Made by a program: the position numbers and the translations under genes | Notes under the pieces: model-generated | What the model was told of the DNA's origin: nothing | Database searches by the model: none | Seen by the model: the letters and a program-made list of their open reading frames with translations, nothing else | NCBI RefSeq assembly: GCF_002214505.1 | Contig: NZ_CP015103.1 | Location: 1,054,001 to 1,118,000, forward strand | Reading direction: 5' to 3' | DNA: 64,000 nt | Source: Thermococcus siculi | GTDB lineage: Archaea > Methanobacteriota_B > Thermococci > Thermococcales > Thermococcaceae | Part shown: one piece after another, positions 45,770 through 55,348 of the stretch | Position numbering within the stretch: the first letter of the stretch is position 1 | How the letters are laid out: each line of letters opens with the position of its first letter

Positions 45770-48268
45770 ATGGCAGAGGTTGATACCTGCACGTGTGATA
45801 CAATCAGGGAGAAGCTTCCGCACCCCCTGAAGGGGCTGGCGGACCTGGCGTACAACTACTGGTGGAGCTGGAACAGAAGGGCAACGAAGCTCTGGGAGAG
45901 GATCGATCCGGAGCTCTGGCGCGAGCACAAGAATCCGGTCAAGCTCCTTCTGGACACCCCCGAAAGCCGCTTCAAAGAGCTTCTCCGGGACGACGATTTT
46001 ATGAACCTCTACGAGCTTGTGATGGATCAGTTCGAGGACTACATGAACCCCGACTCAACCTGGTTCTCGACCAACTACCCCAAGTGGGACAAGCCCATAG
46101 TCTATCTCTGCATGGAGTACGGAATAAGCAGGAGCCTGCCGATCTACTCCGGCGGTCTCGGCATTCTAGCTGGAGATCACGTGAAGACCGCTAGCGACCT
46201 CGGACTGCCCTTCATAGCGGTTGGACTGCTCTACAAGCACGGTTATTTCCGCCAGGAGATTGACAGGGACGGCAGGCAGAGGGAGATATTCCCGGAGTAT
46301 AAGCCTGAAGAAATGCCGATACAGCCCGTCCTCGGGAAGGACGGAAGGCCCCTTCTCATCGAGGTTCCCATCGAGGACAGGATCGTCTACGCGAGGGCCT
46401 TCGAGGTCAAAGTGGGCAGGGTTAGGATATACCTCCTCGACACCGACGTCCCAGAGAATAGCGCCGACGATAGGACCATCTGCGACTACCTCTACAACGC
46501 CGAGATGGACAAGAGAATAAAGCAGGAGATACTCCTCGGAATCGGCGGAATGAGGCTCCTAAAAGCTATCGGAATCGAGCCAGGCGTTGTCCACCTCAAC
46601 GAGGGACACCCGGCCTTCGCCAACCTCCAGAGAATTGCCTGGTACATGGAGGAAGGTCTTACCTTCACCGAGGCTCTGAGCATAGTTCGCGGAACCACCG
46701 TCTTCACCACCCACACGCCGGTTCCGGCGGGTCACGACAGGTTCCCGATTGAAGAGGTTAGAAAGAGGCTCGCAAAGTTCCTCGAAGGCAGGGATAAACT
46801 CCTTGAACTCGGAAGGGAAGGCGATCAGCTCAACATGACGCTTCTGGCCATAAGAACGTCCAGCTACGTCAACGGCGTGAGCCAGCTCCACGCGGAGGTC
46901 AGCAAGCGCATGTGGAAGGATCTCTGGCCGGGGGTTCCGCTGGACGAGATACCCATAGTGGGCATAACCAACGGCGTCCACACAATGACCTGGGTTCACA
47001 ACGAGATGAGGAAGCTCTTCGACAGGTACATCGGCAAAGTGTGGAGGGAACACACCAACATAGCAGGTATCTGGTATGCCGTCGAGAGGATTCCCGATGA
47101 GGAACTCTGGGAGGCCCATCTCGAGGCCAAGAGGCAGTTCATAGAGCTTCTCAGGAGGAAGGTTCTCCTCAGGAACCAGCGCCTCGGCACCGACGACCCG
47201 CTCCCGAGCATCGACGAGAACGCCCTTATAATCGGCTTCGCCAGGCGCTTTGCCACCTACAAGAGGGCGACGTTGCTTTTCACCGACCTGGAGAGGCTCA
47301 AGAGGCTCCTCAACGACCCGGAGAGGCCGGTTTACCTCGTCTTTGGCGGCAAGGCCCACCCGCGCGATGAAGCCGGAAAGGAGTTCCTCAGGCGCGTTTA
47401 CGAGGTCAGCCAGATGCCGGAGTTCAGGGGCAAGATTTTCGTGATGGAGAACTACGACATGGGCAGCGCGAGGCTGATGGTTGCCGGCGTGGACGTCTGG
47501 CTCAACAACCCGAGGAGGCCTATGGAAGCGAGCGGAACCAGCGGTATGAAGGCCGGGTTGAACGGAGTTTTAAACGCGAGCATCTTCGACGGCTGGTGGG
47601 TTGAGGGCTACAACGGAAAGAACGGCTGGGTCATAGGCGAGGAGAGCACCGAGCCGGAGACCGAGGCGGACGATCCGAAGGACGCCCAGGCCCTCTACGA
47701 GCTACTTGAAAGGGAGATAGTCCCGACCTACTACGGAAACCGCGAGCGCTGGATATACATGATGAAAGAGAGCATAAAGAGCATCGCCCCGCGCTTCAGC
47801 ACCCACAGGATGGTCAAGGAGTACATGGACAGGTTCTATTCAAGGGCAATGAGCAACCACATCTGGCTCACGAGGGAGGACTACCGGGGGGCTAAGGAGA
47901 TAGCCGCTTGGAAGGATAGGGTTACCGCCTCCTGGGACGCGGTGAGGTTCGAAGAGGTCGAAGTGGGAGAGGACGGCAGGAGCGTTCGGGCGGTCGTCTA
48001 CCTCGATGGACTCAAGCCGGAGGACGTTCAGGTCGAACTCTACTACGGCGTCAGGGCGGAGGGTTACAACGTCGAGAGGCCCCACATCATAGAGTTGAGA
48101 CATCCGAAAGAGCTTGGGGACGGAAGATGGCTCTACACCTACGAGGGCAACGCGCTCAGGCACCTCGGCGACCCCTGCTGGCACTACGCCCTCAGGATAC
48201 ACCCGCACCACGAGAAGCTGCCCCACAGGTTCCTGCTCGGCCTCGTGAAGTGGTGGAGCCTCGACTGA
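45770..48268 (+). CDS. malP: Maltodextrin/alpha-glucan phosphorylase
   Basis: An 832-residue GT35-type phosphorylase that releases glucose-1-phosphate from maltodextrin using phosphate. The PLP lysine lies in EASGTSGMKAGLNGVLNASIFDGWW. GDHVKTASDLGLPF and FTTHTPVPAGHDRF are typical of the short archaeal/Thermotoga branch. The N-terminus is unusually Cys-rich (VDTCTCDTI). ATG at 45770 follows AAGGTGG; an in-frame GTG three codons before it is inside the ribosome site. A TGM-like operator precedes it. A T-rich terminator follows. Confidence 0.93.
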   Translation: MAEVDTCTCDTIREKLPHPLKGLADLAYNYWWSWNRRATKLWERIDPELWREHKNPVKLLLDTPESRFKELLRDDDFMNLYELVMDQFEDYMNPDSTWFSTNYPKWDKPIVYLCMEYGISRSLPIYSGGLGILAGDHVKTASDLGLPFIAVGLLYKHGYFRQEIDRDGRQREIFPEYKPEEMPIQPVLGKDGRPLLIEVPIEDRIVYARAFEVKVGRVRIYLLDTDVPENSADDRTICDYLYNAEMDKRIKQEILLGIGGMRLLKAIGIEPGVVHLNEGHPAFANLQRIAWYMEEGLTFTEALSIVRGTTVFTTHTPVPAGHDRFPIEEVRKRLAKFLEGRDKLLELGREGDQLNMTLLAIRTSSYVNGVSQLHAEVSKRMWKDLWPGVPLDEIPIVGITNGVHTMTWVHNEMRKLFDRYIGKVWREHTNIAGIWYAVERIPDEELWEAHLEAKRQFIELLRRKVLLRNQRLGTDDPLPSIDENALIIGFARRFATYKRATLLFTDLERLKRLLNDPERPVYLVFGGKAHPRDEAGKEFLRRVYEVSQMPEFRGKIFVMENYDMGSARLMVAGVDVWLNNPRRPMEASGTSGMKAGLNGVLNASIFDGWWVEGYNGKNGWVIGEESTEPETEADDPKDAQALYELLEREIVPTYYGNRERWIYMMKESIKSIAPRFSTHRMVKEYMDRFYSRAMSNHIWLTREDYRGAKEIAAWKDRVTASWDAVRFEEVEVGEDGRSVRAVVYLDGLKPEDVQVELYYGVRAEGYNVERPHIIELRHPKELGDGRWLYTYEGNALRHLGDPCWHYALRIHPHHEKLPHRFLLGLVKWWSLD

Positions 48269-48272
48269 CCGC

Positions 48273-48286
48273 TTTCTTTTTATTTT
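48273..48286 (+). terminator. T-rich terminator after the phosphorylase gene
   Basis: TTTCTTTTTATTTT begins four bases after the stop, a typical archaeal oligo-T terminator. Confidence 0.55.
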
Positions 48287-48306
48287 CCCCGGCACTTAGG
48301 GGCCCC

Positions 48307-48324
48307 AGTTGGAAACTTCCAACT
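48307..48324 (+). promoter_or_regulatory. Perfect inverted repeat upstream of the SNF transporter promoter
   Basis: AGTTGGAA-AC-TTCCAACT is a perfect eight-base inverted repeat. It ends about 18 bases before the TATA-like TGTTTTTAA (48342-48350), the position expected for an activator or for a repressor blocking TBP. The transporter start is at 48401. Confidence 0.45.
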
Positions 48325-48400
48325 ACCCATATGAGGGGACATGTTTTTAACCAGAAACGTCCATTGTAGATTTCGGCAAAATCTCATGGGAGGTGGAATC

Positions 48401-49690
48401 ATGGATGAGATAAAGAAGTGGACCATCTACCTGATATTCCTCGTCGCGGGTTTCGCAACCGGTATTGGGAGCATCGGCCTGTTTCCGCAGTTCTGGCTCC
48501 AGTACGGCATAACCGGCATGGCAATCTACGTGGTCTTCCTGGCGATACTGACCTACGTGGCGATACTCGAGGCGGAGACAGTAATGAAATCCGGCTACTA
48601 CTTCGTGGAACTCTACAACAAGATCTCCAGGAGGCCCGCTATGATGATGTCGATCTTCGTGGTCATAGTGATGTTCCTCTCGTACTACACGGCCAACACC
48701 ATGCTCAGCATACTCTCGCCGGTCCTTGGAACCGGAACAATCTCGAGACTGGTGGCCAAGATAATCATGTTCGCACTGATATTCCTGATACTCACGAGGG
48801 CCAAGGAGAAGACCTTCGCCATAATGGCCCTTGGCTCGGTGTTCTTCGTCGTGGCGGTGTTCATAACCACGGTGGCGTTTAAGACCCAGATACCGGAGAA
48901 CGCGGCCTTCCTCGGAATGGCCAAGCACATGCTGGTCGCCAGCCATGGCATCAGCCTGGCGATGATAAAGGCCGCCGCAGAGAGGGCCATCTACGGAGTC
49001 GGCCTCGGAATGGCCTTTTACCTCATGCTCGGCAGCTTCATCAACGAGCGCTTCAACGCCAAGGTGATCATTGGGACGGGAATCCTCATCCAGCTCCTCA
49101 TAGGCGTGATGTCCACAATAGTCGTCGTCTACGCCATCGCCCCGACCACCCCGGACAGGCTCCTCGAGTACGTCTACGGTGGCGAGGAGGGGGCCATAGC
49201 GCTAATGGGAGAGCTGCCGGAGATACTCTCGGACTATCCGACCCTGCTGGCGCTCATAGGACTGTCGGCGTTCTTCGCCGGCGTAACCAGCCTTCTCCCG
49301 ACATCTGAGGTGGGCCTGCAGATAATCGAGTCCATAATGGGTGTGGGCAGGACTAAGGCGGCCACCTATCTGATAGGGGTCTCCCTCCTGATAGGAATAT
49401 TCGACTCCCCTCCGACGATAGCCGACATGGTTCTCAAGGCCGTCGTCGTCGCCACCTTCTTCACGGCCATATACGAGCTGTACCCGGTGATATCCTCCAG
49501 GAAGAAGCCCTCGGCACCAGTGATGGCAGTTGTCGGCATAGCGGCACTGCTCTTCATAATCGGCGGCCTTTACGCCTTCTTCGCGGTGTTCAAGGCAGGC
49601 GGTGTTTACATTGCATCGGGCATCCTGGCGGCCATAATAGTCCTCTTCGGCCTGTTTGGGGACAGCATCGTACCCCAGAAGACCGTCTGA
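48401..49690 (+). CDS. Sodium-dependent transporter, SNF/NSS family
   Basis: A 429-residue protein with about eleven or twelve membrane segments. The opening IYLIFLVAGFATGIGSIGLFPQF matches helix 1 of the LeuT/neurotransmitter:sodium symporter fold (usual motif GNxWRFP, here changed to GSIGLFP). These carriers take up amino acids with sodium. The altered helix 1 motif means the substrate may not be a standard amino acid. The ATG at 48401 follows GGAGGTGG; the frame is open from 48341 but without a ribosome site. It stands alone. Confidence 0.78.
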   Translation: MDEIKKWTIYLIFLVAGFATGIGSIGLFPQFWLQYGITGMAIYVVFLAILTYVAILEAETVMKSGYYFVELYNKISRRPAMMMSIFVVIVMFLSYYTANTMLSILSPVLGTGTISRLVAKIIMFALIFLILTRAKEKTFAIMALGSVFFVVAVFITTVAFKTQIPENAAFLGMAKHMLVASHGISLAMIKAAAERAIYGVGLGMAFYLMLGSFINERFNAKVIIGTGILIQLLIGVMSTIVVVYAIAPTTPDRLLEYVYGGEEGAIALMGELPEILSDYPTLLALIGLSAFFAGVTSLLPTSEVGLQIIESIMGVGRTKAATYLIGVSLLIGIFDSPPTIADMVLKAVVVATFFTAIYELYPVISSRKKPSAPVMAVVGIAALLFIIGGLYAFFAVFKAGGVYIASGILAAIIVLFGLFGDSIVPQKTV

Positions 49691-49747
49691 CCCTTTTCTC
49701 CCACTTTAATTTTGAGCAGATAGAATTGGTAAAAAGGAGAGAAAAGC

Positions 49748-51463
49748 TCACCTGTGGGCGAATATCGCCACGACCTTCTCACCAACCTCGTCGATCCTGA
49801 CGAAGCCGAAGCGCTCGAACTGGACGATGTCATCGACCTTAACGTCGGCATCGCTCTCGAGCAGGCCCTTCCTGATAATCAGCTCGTCGCCTTGCGGGAC
49901 GAGAACCTCGCAGGGCTTTCCATCGGTGACCCAATGAACCATCCTCCAGCGGTTCTCCCTGGCAACCTCATAGTCGACGCTGTGGAACCTGGCTTTAATG
50001 CCCTCCTCACTAACCTCGAGTATCTCAACGTTGAAGAGGTCCTTCAGTCTAACGAAGTTTCCGGGCTTAAACAGCTCCATGTCGTCCTTTGAGACGTAGA
50101 CGGGCTTTCCAGGCTCGAACCTGAGCCTCCTAACACCCCTCTCCGGATGATCGGGGTGGAGCGGTATCTCCGCGACGAACTCCTCGGCACCCTCAACGTA
50201 CATCGGGATCGGGTCGGCAACGAAGAAGTACCTGTTGGCTATCGGCTCGACTATGCGCCTGTTTATCGCCGCGAGGTTGTCCCAGCTTATGGTAGTGTCG
50301 CTCCTCTTCAATCCAACCTCTATGATAAGCTCCCTTATGGCCTCGGGCCTTATGCCGCGCCTCTTCAGGGCGCGGATCGTCCCGAGCCTCGGGTCGTCCC
50401 AGCCGAGGTATTTGCCCTCCTGGATTCCCTTCCTCGTCTTGGACTTGCTCAGAATGACTCCCTCGATGCTCAGTCTTCCGTGGTGGACGGTGACGGGGTA
50501 TTCCCAGCCGAAGTAGTCGTAGATATATCTCTGCCTCGTCTCGTTCTCCGCGTGCTCCTGGCCACGGAAAATGTGGGTGACGCCAAGCTCGTGGTCGTCT
50601 ATAGCAGAGGCAAAGTTGTAGAGCGGCCAGACGCGGTACCTGTCGCCCACGCGCGGGTGGTCGGGGTCGTCGATTATCCTCAAAGCAGGCCAGTCTCTGA
50701 CGGCAGGATTCGGGTGCTTGAGGTCGGTCTTTATCCTGACGACGGCCTCTCCTTCTTTATACTCGCCGTTCAGCATCTTCCTCCAGCGCTCGAGCTGAAC
50801 CTCCGGGGGTTCCTCCCTGTGCGGGCAGGCTATCCCCTTATCGCGAAGCTCCCGGAACTTCTCGGGCGGGCAGGTGCAGACGTAGGCCTTTCCACCCTTT
50901 ATGAGCCTCTCGGCGTAGTTGTAGTAGATCTCGAGCCTGTCACTGGCAATGTGCACCTCGTCGATCTTGAAGCCGAGCCAGTCGAGATCCTCCTTTATCC
51001 ACTCATAGAACTTCGGCTCCGGCCTTTTCACCTTGGGGTCTGTGTCGTCAAACCTCAGTATGAACTTGCCGCCGTAGAGCCTCGAGTATTCGTGGCTCAG
51101 AATAGCTGCCCTCGCGTTTCCGAGGTGGAAGGCCCCATCCGGGTTGGGTGCGAAGCGGGTAACGACCTTGCCCTCCTCGGCCTTCGGGAGCGGAGGAAGA
51201 CCCTTCTTCTCCTCTTTTTTCTCTTTCTTGGCCTCGAAGAATTCAGGGTAAATCTCCTTCAGCTTTGCCTCCTGCTCCCCGGGGGACATCGAGTTAACCT
51301 TTCCAACGACCTCGTTCACCAGCGGGATTATCTCCTTCGCCCTCGGTCTCAGCTCCGGGTTCTCACCGAGAACCTTCCCTATGACCGCCTTGGGGTTCGC
51401 CTTCCCCCCATGCTGGTATGCGTTGATGAGCGCGTACTTCCAGATAACCCTCTCAGTCTCCAT
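49748..51463 (-). CDS. gltX: Glutamyl-tRNA synthetase, archaeal type
   Basis: A 571-residue class I synthetase. The HIGH-like motif is PNPDGAFHLGNAR, the KMSKS-like motif VILSKSKTRKG, and a zinc-type Cys pair is seen in YVCTCPPEKF with CPH further on. A lysine/glutamate-rich linker (EAKKEKKEEKKG) joins an N-terminal archaeal extension of about 100 residues to the core. It charges tRNA-Glu, and in archaea the same enzyme may feed the transamidation route for Gln. The gene stands alone, convergent with the SNF transporter. Confidence 0.95.
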   Translation of the reverse strand: METERVIWKYALINAYQHGGKANPKAVIGKVLGENPELRPRAKEIIPLVNEVVGKVNSMSPGEQEAKLKEIYPEFFEAKKEKKEEKKGLPPLPKAEEGKVVTRFAPNPDGAFHLGNARAAILSHEYSRLYGGKFILRFDDTDPKVKRPEPKFYEWIKEDLDWLGFKIDEVHIASDRLEIYYNYAERLIKGGKAYVCTCPPEKFRELRDKGIACPHREEPPEVQLERWRKMLNGEYKEGEAVVRIKTDLKHPNPAVRDWPALRIIDDPDHPRVGDRYRVWPLYNFASAIDDHELGVTHIFRGQEHAENETRQRYIYDYFGWEYPVTVHHGRLSIEGVILSKSKTRKGIQEGKYLGWDDPRLGTIRALKRRGIRPEAIRELIIEVGLKRSDTTISWDNLAAINRRIVEPIANRYFFVADPIPMYVEGAEEFVAEIPLHPDHPERGVRRLRFEPGKPVYVSKDDMELFKPGNFVRLKDLFNVEILEVSEEGIKARFHSVDYEVARENRWRMVHWVTDGKPCEVLVPQGDELIIRKGLLESDADVKVDDIVQFERFGFVRIDEVGEKVVAIFAHR

Positions 51464-51557
51464 TTTTCACCACCGGGAAAAGAAGAGGCGGGGAAGTTAT
51501 AAAGTTTAGGCAGGGTCGAAAGCGAAGTGGGAAAATTGAAGACGAAAAAGGGAGAAG

Positions 51558-52874
51558 TCACTCGGCGAAGGTGACTATCTTGAGGTTTATCGGGCGCCTT
51601 ACGACGTTGTATTTCCTCGCTCCCACGAGGTACTTGACGCCGCTCTCGCTGACGGTGTCTATGAGCCTCTGGGTTATGACACCGTTGAAAACTACTGCGT
51701 AGACGTCCTTGCGCTCCTTGAGCTGGTTGGTCAGCTCCCTAACTGGAACCTCAGCAACGACGTTCTTGTCCTTGTCGAGGAGCAGCGCCATGGACTCCTT
51801 CGAGGCCTTGACCTTCTCGATGAACTCGCCGAACTCCTCAAGCTCGCTCGGCTTGGGCTGCTGTATCGGACGTATTATGCGCTCCTCCTTCCTGGGTTCG
51901 GGCCTCTCGGGCTTCTTTTCCTCCACCTGCTTCTGAACGGGGACTGGAGCCGGTGCGGGCTTCCTCTCTTCCTTCTTCTCCTCGCGGGCCTTGGCCTTCT
52001 CCTTCTCCTTGATGACGTCGTAGAAGTTCCTTCCCTTGTAGAATATCTCGGTGATGACCTGCTCGGCCGGAACCTTGCTCCTGAGGGACTTGACTATCTC
52101 CTTCTTGGTCAGCTCCTCAACCTCTTTACCCTCGGGTGCCCTTGCCACGTAGTCAACATCGGCAACCTGGAGCAGCTCCTTGAGTATCAGCTCTCCGCCT
52201 CGGTCGCCGTCGGTGAAGGCGGTAACTATCCTCTCCTTGCTGAGCTTTATTATCGTTTCAGGAACCGATGTTCCCTCGACGGCTATGGCGTTCTTTATGC
52301 CGTGCTTGAGCAGGTTGAGGACGTCGGCCCTTCCCTCAACCACTATGATCGAGTCTGAGAACGGCACGTGGGGTCCTGCCGGAAGCTTCTCCGGACCGTA
52401 CTCGATCAGCTCCTTGGCCCTTACAGCCTTCTTGACCTCCTCGGTCAGCTCCTGGGTCTCGGGAATCTCCTGCTCCATGAGGCCCTCGAGTATCTCCTTG
52501 GCCCTCTCTATGATGTACTTCCTCTTGGTCGCCCTGACGTCCTCGATGCGGAGGACCTTTATCTTCGCCTCGGCCGGGCCAACGCGGTCTATGGTTTCAA
52601 GAGCTGCCGCGAGAATGGCCGTCTCGACCCTGTCGAGGCTCGACGGGACGGTTATCGTTCCGTAGGTTTTTCCGGCCTTCGTGTGAACCTCAACCCTTAT
52701 CCTCCCAATCCTTCCGGTTTTCTGGAGTTCCCTAAGATCGAGATCGTCACCGAGAAGACCTTCAGTCTGTCCAAAAATGGCACCGACGACGTCGGGTCTT
52801 TCAACGATTCCGTTCGCCTCGAACTCGGCGTAGATTACATATTTCGTCGTTCCAAATTCATCCTTGGCTGACAT
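51558..52874 (-). CDS. dnaG: DnaG-type primase (archaeal, exosome-associated)
   Basis: A 438-residue protein with a central TOPRIM domain: IIVVEGRADVLNLLKHG and TAFTDGDRGGE carry the acidic residues. A proline/glutamate-rich linker (EERKPAPAPVPVQKQVEEKK) separates it from a C-terminal domain. Archaeal DnaG is mainly an exosome subunit binding poly(A), with primase-like activity in some species. The ATG at 52874 follows GGTGGT and gives the usual MSAKDEFGTTKYV opening. The same frame is open for 26 more codons to an ATG at 52952 that overlaps the upstream stop (ATGA), so a longer form is possible. Confidence 0.9.
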   Translation of the reverse strand: MSAKDEFGTTKYVIYAEFEANGIVERPDVVGAIFGQTEGLLGDDLDLRELQKTGRIGRIRVEVHTKAGKTYGTITVPSSLDRVETAILAAALETIDRVGPAEAKIKVLRIEDVRATKRKYIIERAKEILEGLMEQEIPETQELTEEVKKAVRAKELIEYGPEKLPAGPHVPFSDSIIVVEGRADVLNLLKHGIKNAIAVEGTSVPETIIKLSKERIVTAFTDGDRGGELILKELLQVADVDYVARAPEGKEVEELTKKEIVKSLRSKVPAEQVITEIFYKGRNFYDVIKEKEKAKAREEKKEERKPAPAPVPVQKQVEEKKPERPEPRKEERIIRPIQQPKPSELEEFGEFIEKVKASKESMALLLDKDKNVVAEVPVRELTNQLKERKDVYAVVFNGVITQRLIDTVSESGVKYLVGARKYNVVRRPINLKIVTFAE

Positions 52875-52948
52875 ACCACCACCCTCTTTCCGTTTTTCAA
52901 ACTTCTGCTTTTCAGCCAAAATGTGGTGCAGCACTGTCTTCTTCCTCT

Positions 52949-53350
52949 TCATCGAATCCCCTCCGGAAGGGGGCCAGAAACGGAGACGACCTTCAGGTAG
53001 AGGCCGTAGAGGTCCTCAACACCCTTGATGTCCTTTTTGACGAGTCCCTTTAGTTCTCTGCGAGTTTCTGCATCGACCCTGCAGGGATAGCCCTCCAGAT
53101 ACCGGAGGAGCTTCCTTGCGAGTTCCTCGCCTTTTCTGTCGAAGTCGGTTAGTATCATGACCTCTTTATATGATGACGCAATGAGCGCGATTTCCGTCAG
53201 TGGGAGGCGTGAGAGCCTTATTATCTCCGCCCTGACCCCCAGATTCCTCAGAGCCACCTCGTCTCGCAGGCCCTCAACTATGAGGACCCCCTCAAACTCT
53301 CGCAGTTTATCTATAAGCTCCAGGAATCTTTTATAGTTTTCGGCGTACAT
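52949..53350 (-). CDS. Small TOPRIM-domain protein
   Basis: A 133-residue protein that is almost only a TOPRIM fold: VLIVEGLRDEVALRNLGV and MILTDFDRKGEEL hold the conserved Glu and Asp-x-Asp. Its family (UPF0292-like) is related to RNase M5 and small primase-like proteins, so it may act on structured RNA or DNA. It lies upstream of dnaG, and its stop overlaps the first possible dnaG start by four bases. The start at 53350 has no strong ribosome site; TATAAGCTTATTGG-like DNA just upstream (about 53381-53396) suggests a short leader. Confidence 0.8.
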   Translation of the reverse strand: MYAENYKRFLELIDKLREFEGVLIVEGLRDEVALRNLGVRAEIIRLSRLPLTEIALIASSYKEVMILTDFDRKGEELARKLLRYLEGYPCRVDAETRRELKGLVKKDIKGVEDLYGLYLKVVSVSGPLPEGIR

Positions 53351-53458
53351 TTCGCCGTCGGTTGGATAACGATTGGATGCAGTTATAAGCTTATTGGCGC
53401 ACCTTCATGGCTTATACCTGAACCCGAAGGGGGGGCCAGCCCAGTAATGACCTTGCCC

Positions 53459-54733
53459 TCAGCAGGCACTCCTCACCGGGAGGCTGTGGCTCATCGGCTC
53501 CTCGTAGAACTCGTCCATCAGCTTCTGGAGCTTTCTTGAAAGCTCAATCTGGTTGCCCCATGAACCCTCTATCTTCCCTTTGGCCGCCATTCTGCCCAGG
53601 AACTTTTTCATCTCCTCGCTCAGTGGGGAAGGTTTGCAGCGCGACCACGGCGTTCCTGGCAGGGGCATGAAGTAGTGGGCGCGGACCTTTCCGCCCCTGG
53701 CCATTATCCACTTCATGAGCTGGATGCTCTTTCTCTGGCTCTCCTCGGTCTCGTTGGGAAGGCCGACAATGAAGTCAACGACCGGCTCGAAGCCGTACTC
53801 CAGCATGTACTCGACCGCCCGCTGGACGTGTTCAACTTTATGGATTCGGTGCATCGCCCTCAGCATTGCGTCGTCGCCGCTCTGGGCGCCTATGGCTAAC
53901 CGTCTGTTGTCGGCGTAGTCTATGAGTAGTTCGAGCGTCTCTGGCAGGACGAACTCCGGTCTTACCTCGCTCGGAAATGTGCCGTAGAAGAGCCTCCTAC
54001 CTTCCTTCCTCAGGGGCTGGAGGGCCCTGAGAAGGGCCTCAAGCTTATTTAACTTGAGAATTGCGCCGGGACTGCCGTAGGCGAAGGCGTTGGGGGTTAT
54101 GTAGCGCATATCCTTCATCCTGCGCGAGTACTTCACGATTTGATCTATCGGTCTGTGTCTCATGCGGAGGCCCTTGATGTAGGGCGTCTGGCAGTAGTAG
54201 CAGCCGAAGGGACAGCCGCGGGTTATCTCTATCGGGGAGATCAGCCTCACGCTCTCTGGGTAAGGTGGGAAGCGCCAGAAGTCCTCGACCTTCGCGAAGC
54301 CGGTAAAGATAAACTCGCCGTTAAGGTAGAACGCCAGCCCTCTGATTTCAGCCAGCTCCTTCGTGATCCTGTACCCTGTTCTCTTCAGCGTCGTCAGGAG
54401 CTGGTATATCAGTTCTTCCCCCTCACCTATGGCGGCGATATCGAATCCGAGCTGGTTGAGGGTGTGCTTCGGCATGGCTATTGCGTGGTAGCCGCCCGCT
54501 ATAAGAAGCGCGCCCCTCTCCTTGAGGAGCTTAACCTCTTCCCTCAAAGACCCCCATATCTCCTCGGTGAAGAAGGAGTAGAGGACGACCTTTGGCTTTG
54601 CCCTTAAAATCTCCTCGAAGTTCTTAGTGATGAGAAGCTCGCTCAAATCGAATCCCTGGCTCTCCAATGCACCGAGGAGGTGGACGAAGGCGTTGTGGTT
54701 GCGCCTGGTCATTCTTACGGCTATCTCCGGCAT
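53459..54733 (-). CDS. B12-binding-domain radical SAM protein
   Basis: A 424-residue protein: an N-terminal cobalamin-binding-like Rossmann domain (residues about 30-125, with GALLIAGGYHAIAMPK), then a radical SAM domain with CPFGCYYC (C-x3-C-x2-C), and GAQSGDDAMLRAMHRIH and VDFIVGLPNETEES typical of the second half. It resembles the TIGR04013 group. Such proteins carry out methylation, ring formation or RNA methylthiolation, and the substrate here is unknown. It has no operon partner. Confidence 0.85.
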   Translation of the reverse strand: MPEIAVRMTRRNHNAFVHLLGALESQGFDLSELLITKNFEEILRAKPKVVLYSFFTEEIWGSLREEVKLLKERGALLIAGGYHAIAMPKHTLNQLGFDIAAIGEGEELIYQLLTTLKRTGYRITKELAEIRGLAFYLNGEFIFTGFAKVEDFWRFPPYPESVRLISPIEITRGCPFGCYYCQTPYIKGLRMRHRPIDQIVKYSRRMKDMRYITPNAFAYGSPGAILKLNKLEALLRALQPLRKEGRRLFYGTFPSEVRPEFVLPETLELLIDYADNRRLAIGAQSGDDAMLRAMHRIHKVEHVQRAVEYMLEYGFEPVVDFIVGLPNETEESQRKSIQLMKWIMARGGKVRAHYFMPLPGTPWSRCKPSPLSEEMKKFLGRMAAKGKIEGSWGNQIELSRKLQKLMDEFYEEPMSHSLPVRSAC

Positions 54734-54807
54734 GGTCTGAAGCCGGGAGAAGGGGCTTAAAACGGTAACGGTTCAGAAATGGGAAGTAAAAAGGGCCAAA
54801 AAGGCCT

Positions 54808-55011
54808 TCAGGCCTTGATGGCAAGCTTGATGTCCTCGGCCTTGACGGTCTTCCTGCCGGCGTGCCTGGCGAAGTCGTTGGACTTCCTGGCGATCTCGAT
54901 GGCGTACTCCTCGAGGTACTCGGCGAGGACCTTGGCGGCCTCCTCGCTGACCCTCTCAGCGCCGGCCTTCCTTATAAGCCTGTCAATCGGGGCAATCGGA
55001 AGCTCGGCCAT
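54808..55011 (-). CDS. Archaeal histone
   Basis: A 67-residue HMf-like histone, one histone fold with no tails: [55 protein letters not shown]. It forms dimers and longer stacks wrapping DNA. The start follows GGAGGTG. A very strong promoter lies about 55062-55077, as expected for a highly expressed protein. T. kodakarensis has two such histones; this one is like HTkA/B, and only one is in the window. Confidence 0.96.
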   Translation of the reverse strand: MAELPIAPIDRLIRKAGAERVSEEAAKVLAEYLEEYAIEIARKSNDFARHAGRKTVKAEDIKLAIKA

Positions 55012-55061
55012 TCACAACACCTCCTTAAAGGGTTTTTCGGTTTTCTTTTTGGAATTGGAGA

Positions 55062-55077
55062 TATATAAACCTTTCGG
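55062..55077 (-). promoter_or_regulatory. Strong promoter of the histone gene
   Basis: The minus strand reads CGAAAGGTTTATATAT, a near-ideal BRE/TATA. Initiation about 25 bases downstream leaves a leader of about 30 bases with a GGAGGTG ribosome site. Confidence 0.8.
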
Positions 55078-55348
55078 TAAACGGGGCCGTTTCCGAGGGT
55101 TTACGGGCCGATGCACCCTTAGATACATCCAACTCGTGGAGATGACTATCACCAAGTATCCTCTCAGGACCTGGATTTATGACAGGGGTATTGGGACATA
55201 TCAGAGGCCCCACCTGGGTGGGGGCTTCTAACGACCATTGGTCGATGTTGGAAAAGTTAATGCCCATAACTGGGTACGGGAAGAGGGTTGGATTTCAGCC
55301 TGCCCTCGGGACCTATGGAATTGGAAAAAAAGTGGCGCAAATTGGAGA
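55078..55348. other. Gene-free stretch between histone and dCTP deaminase
   Basis: Beyond the histone promoter nothing convincing is seen. Short + frames at 55179 and 55238 run into the antisense of dcd, have mixed codon use and no promoter or ribosome site. No tRNA, C/D-box RNA or long inverted repeat was recognised. Confidence 0.4.

Noticed and set aside
50147-51502. Plus-strand frame of 451 codons
   Set aside because: Antisense to GluRS, which has clear catalytic motifs.
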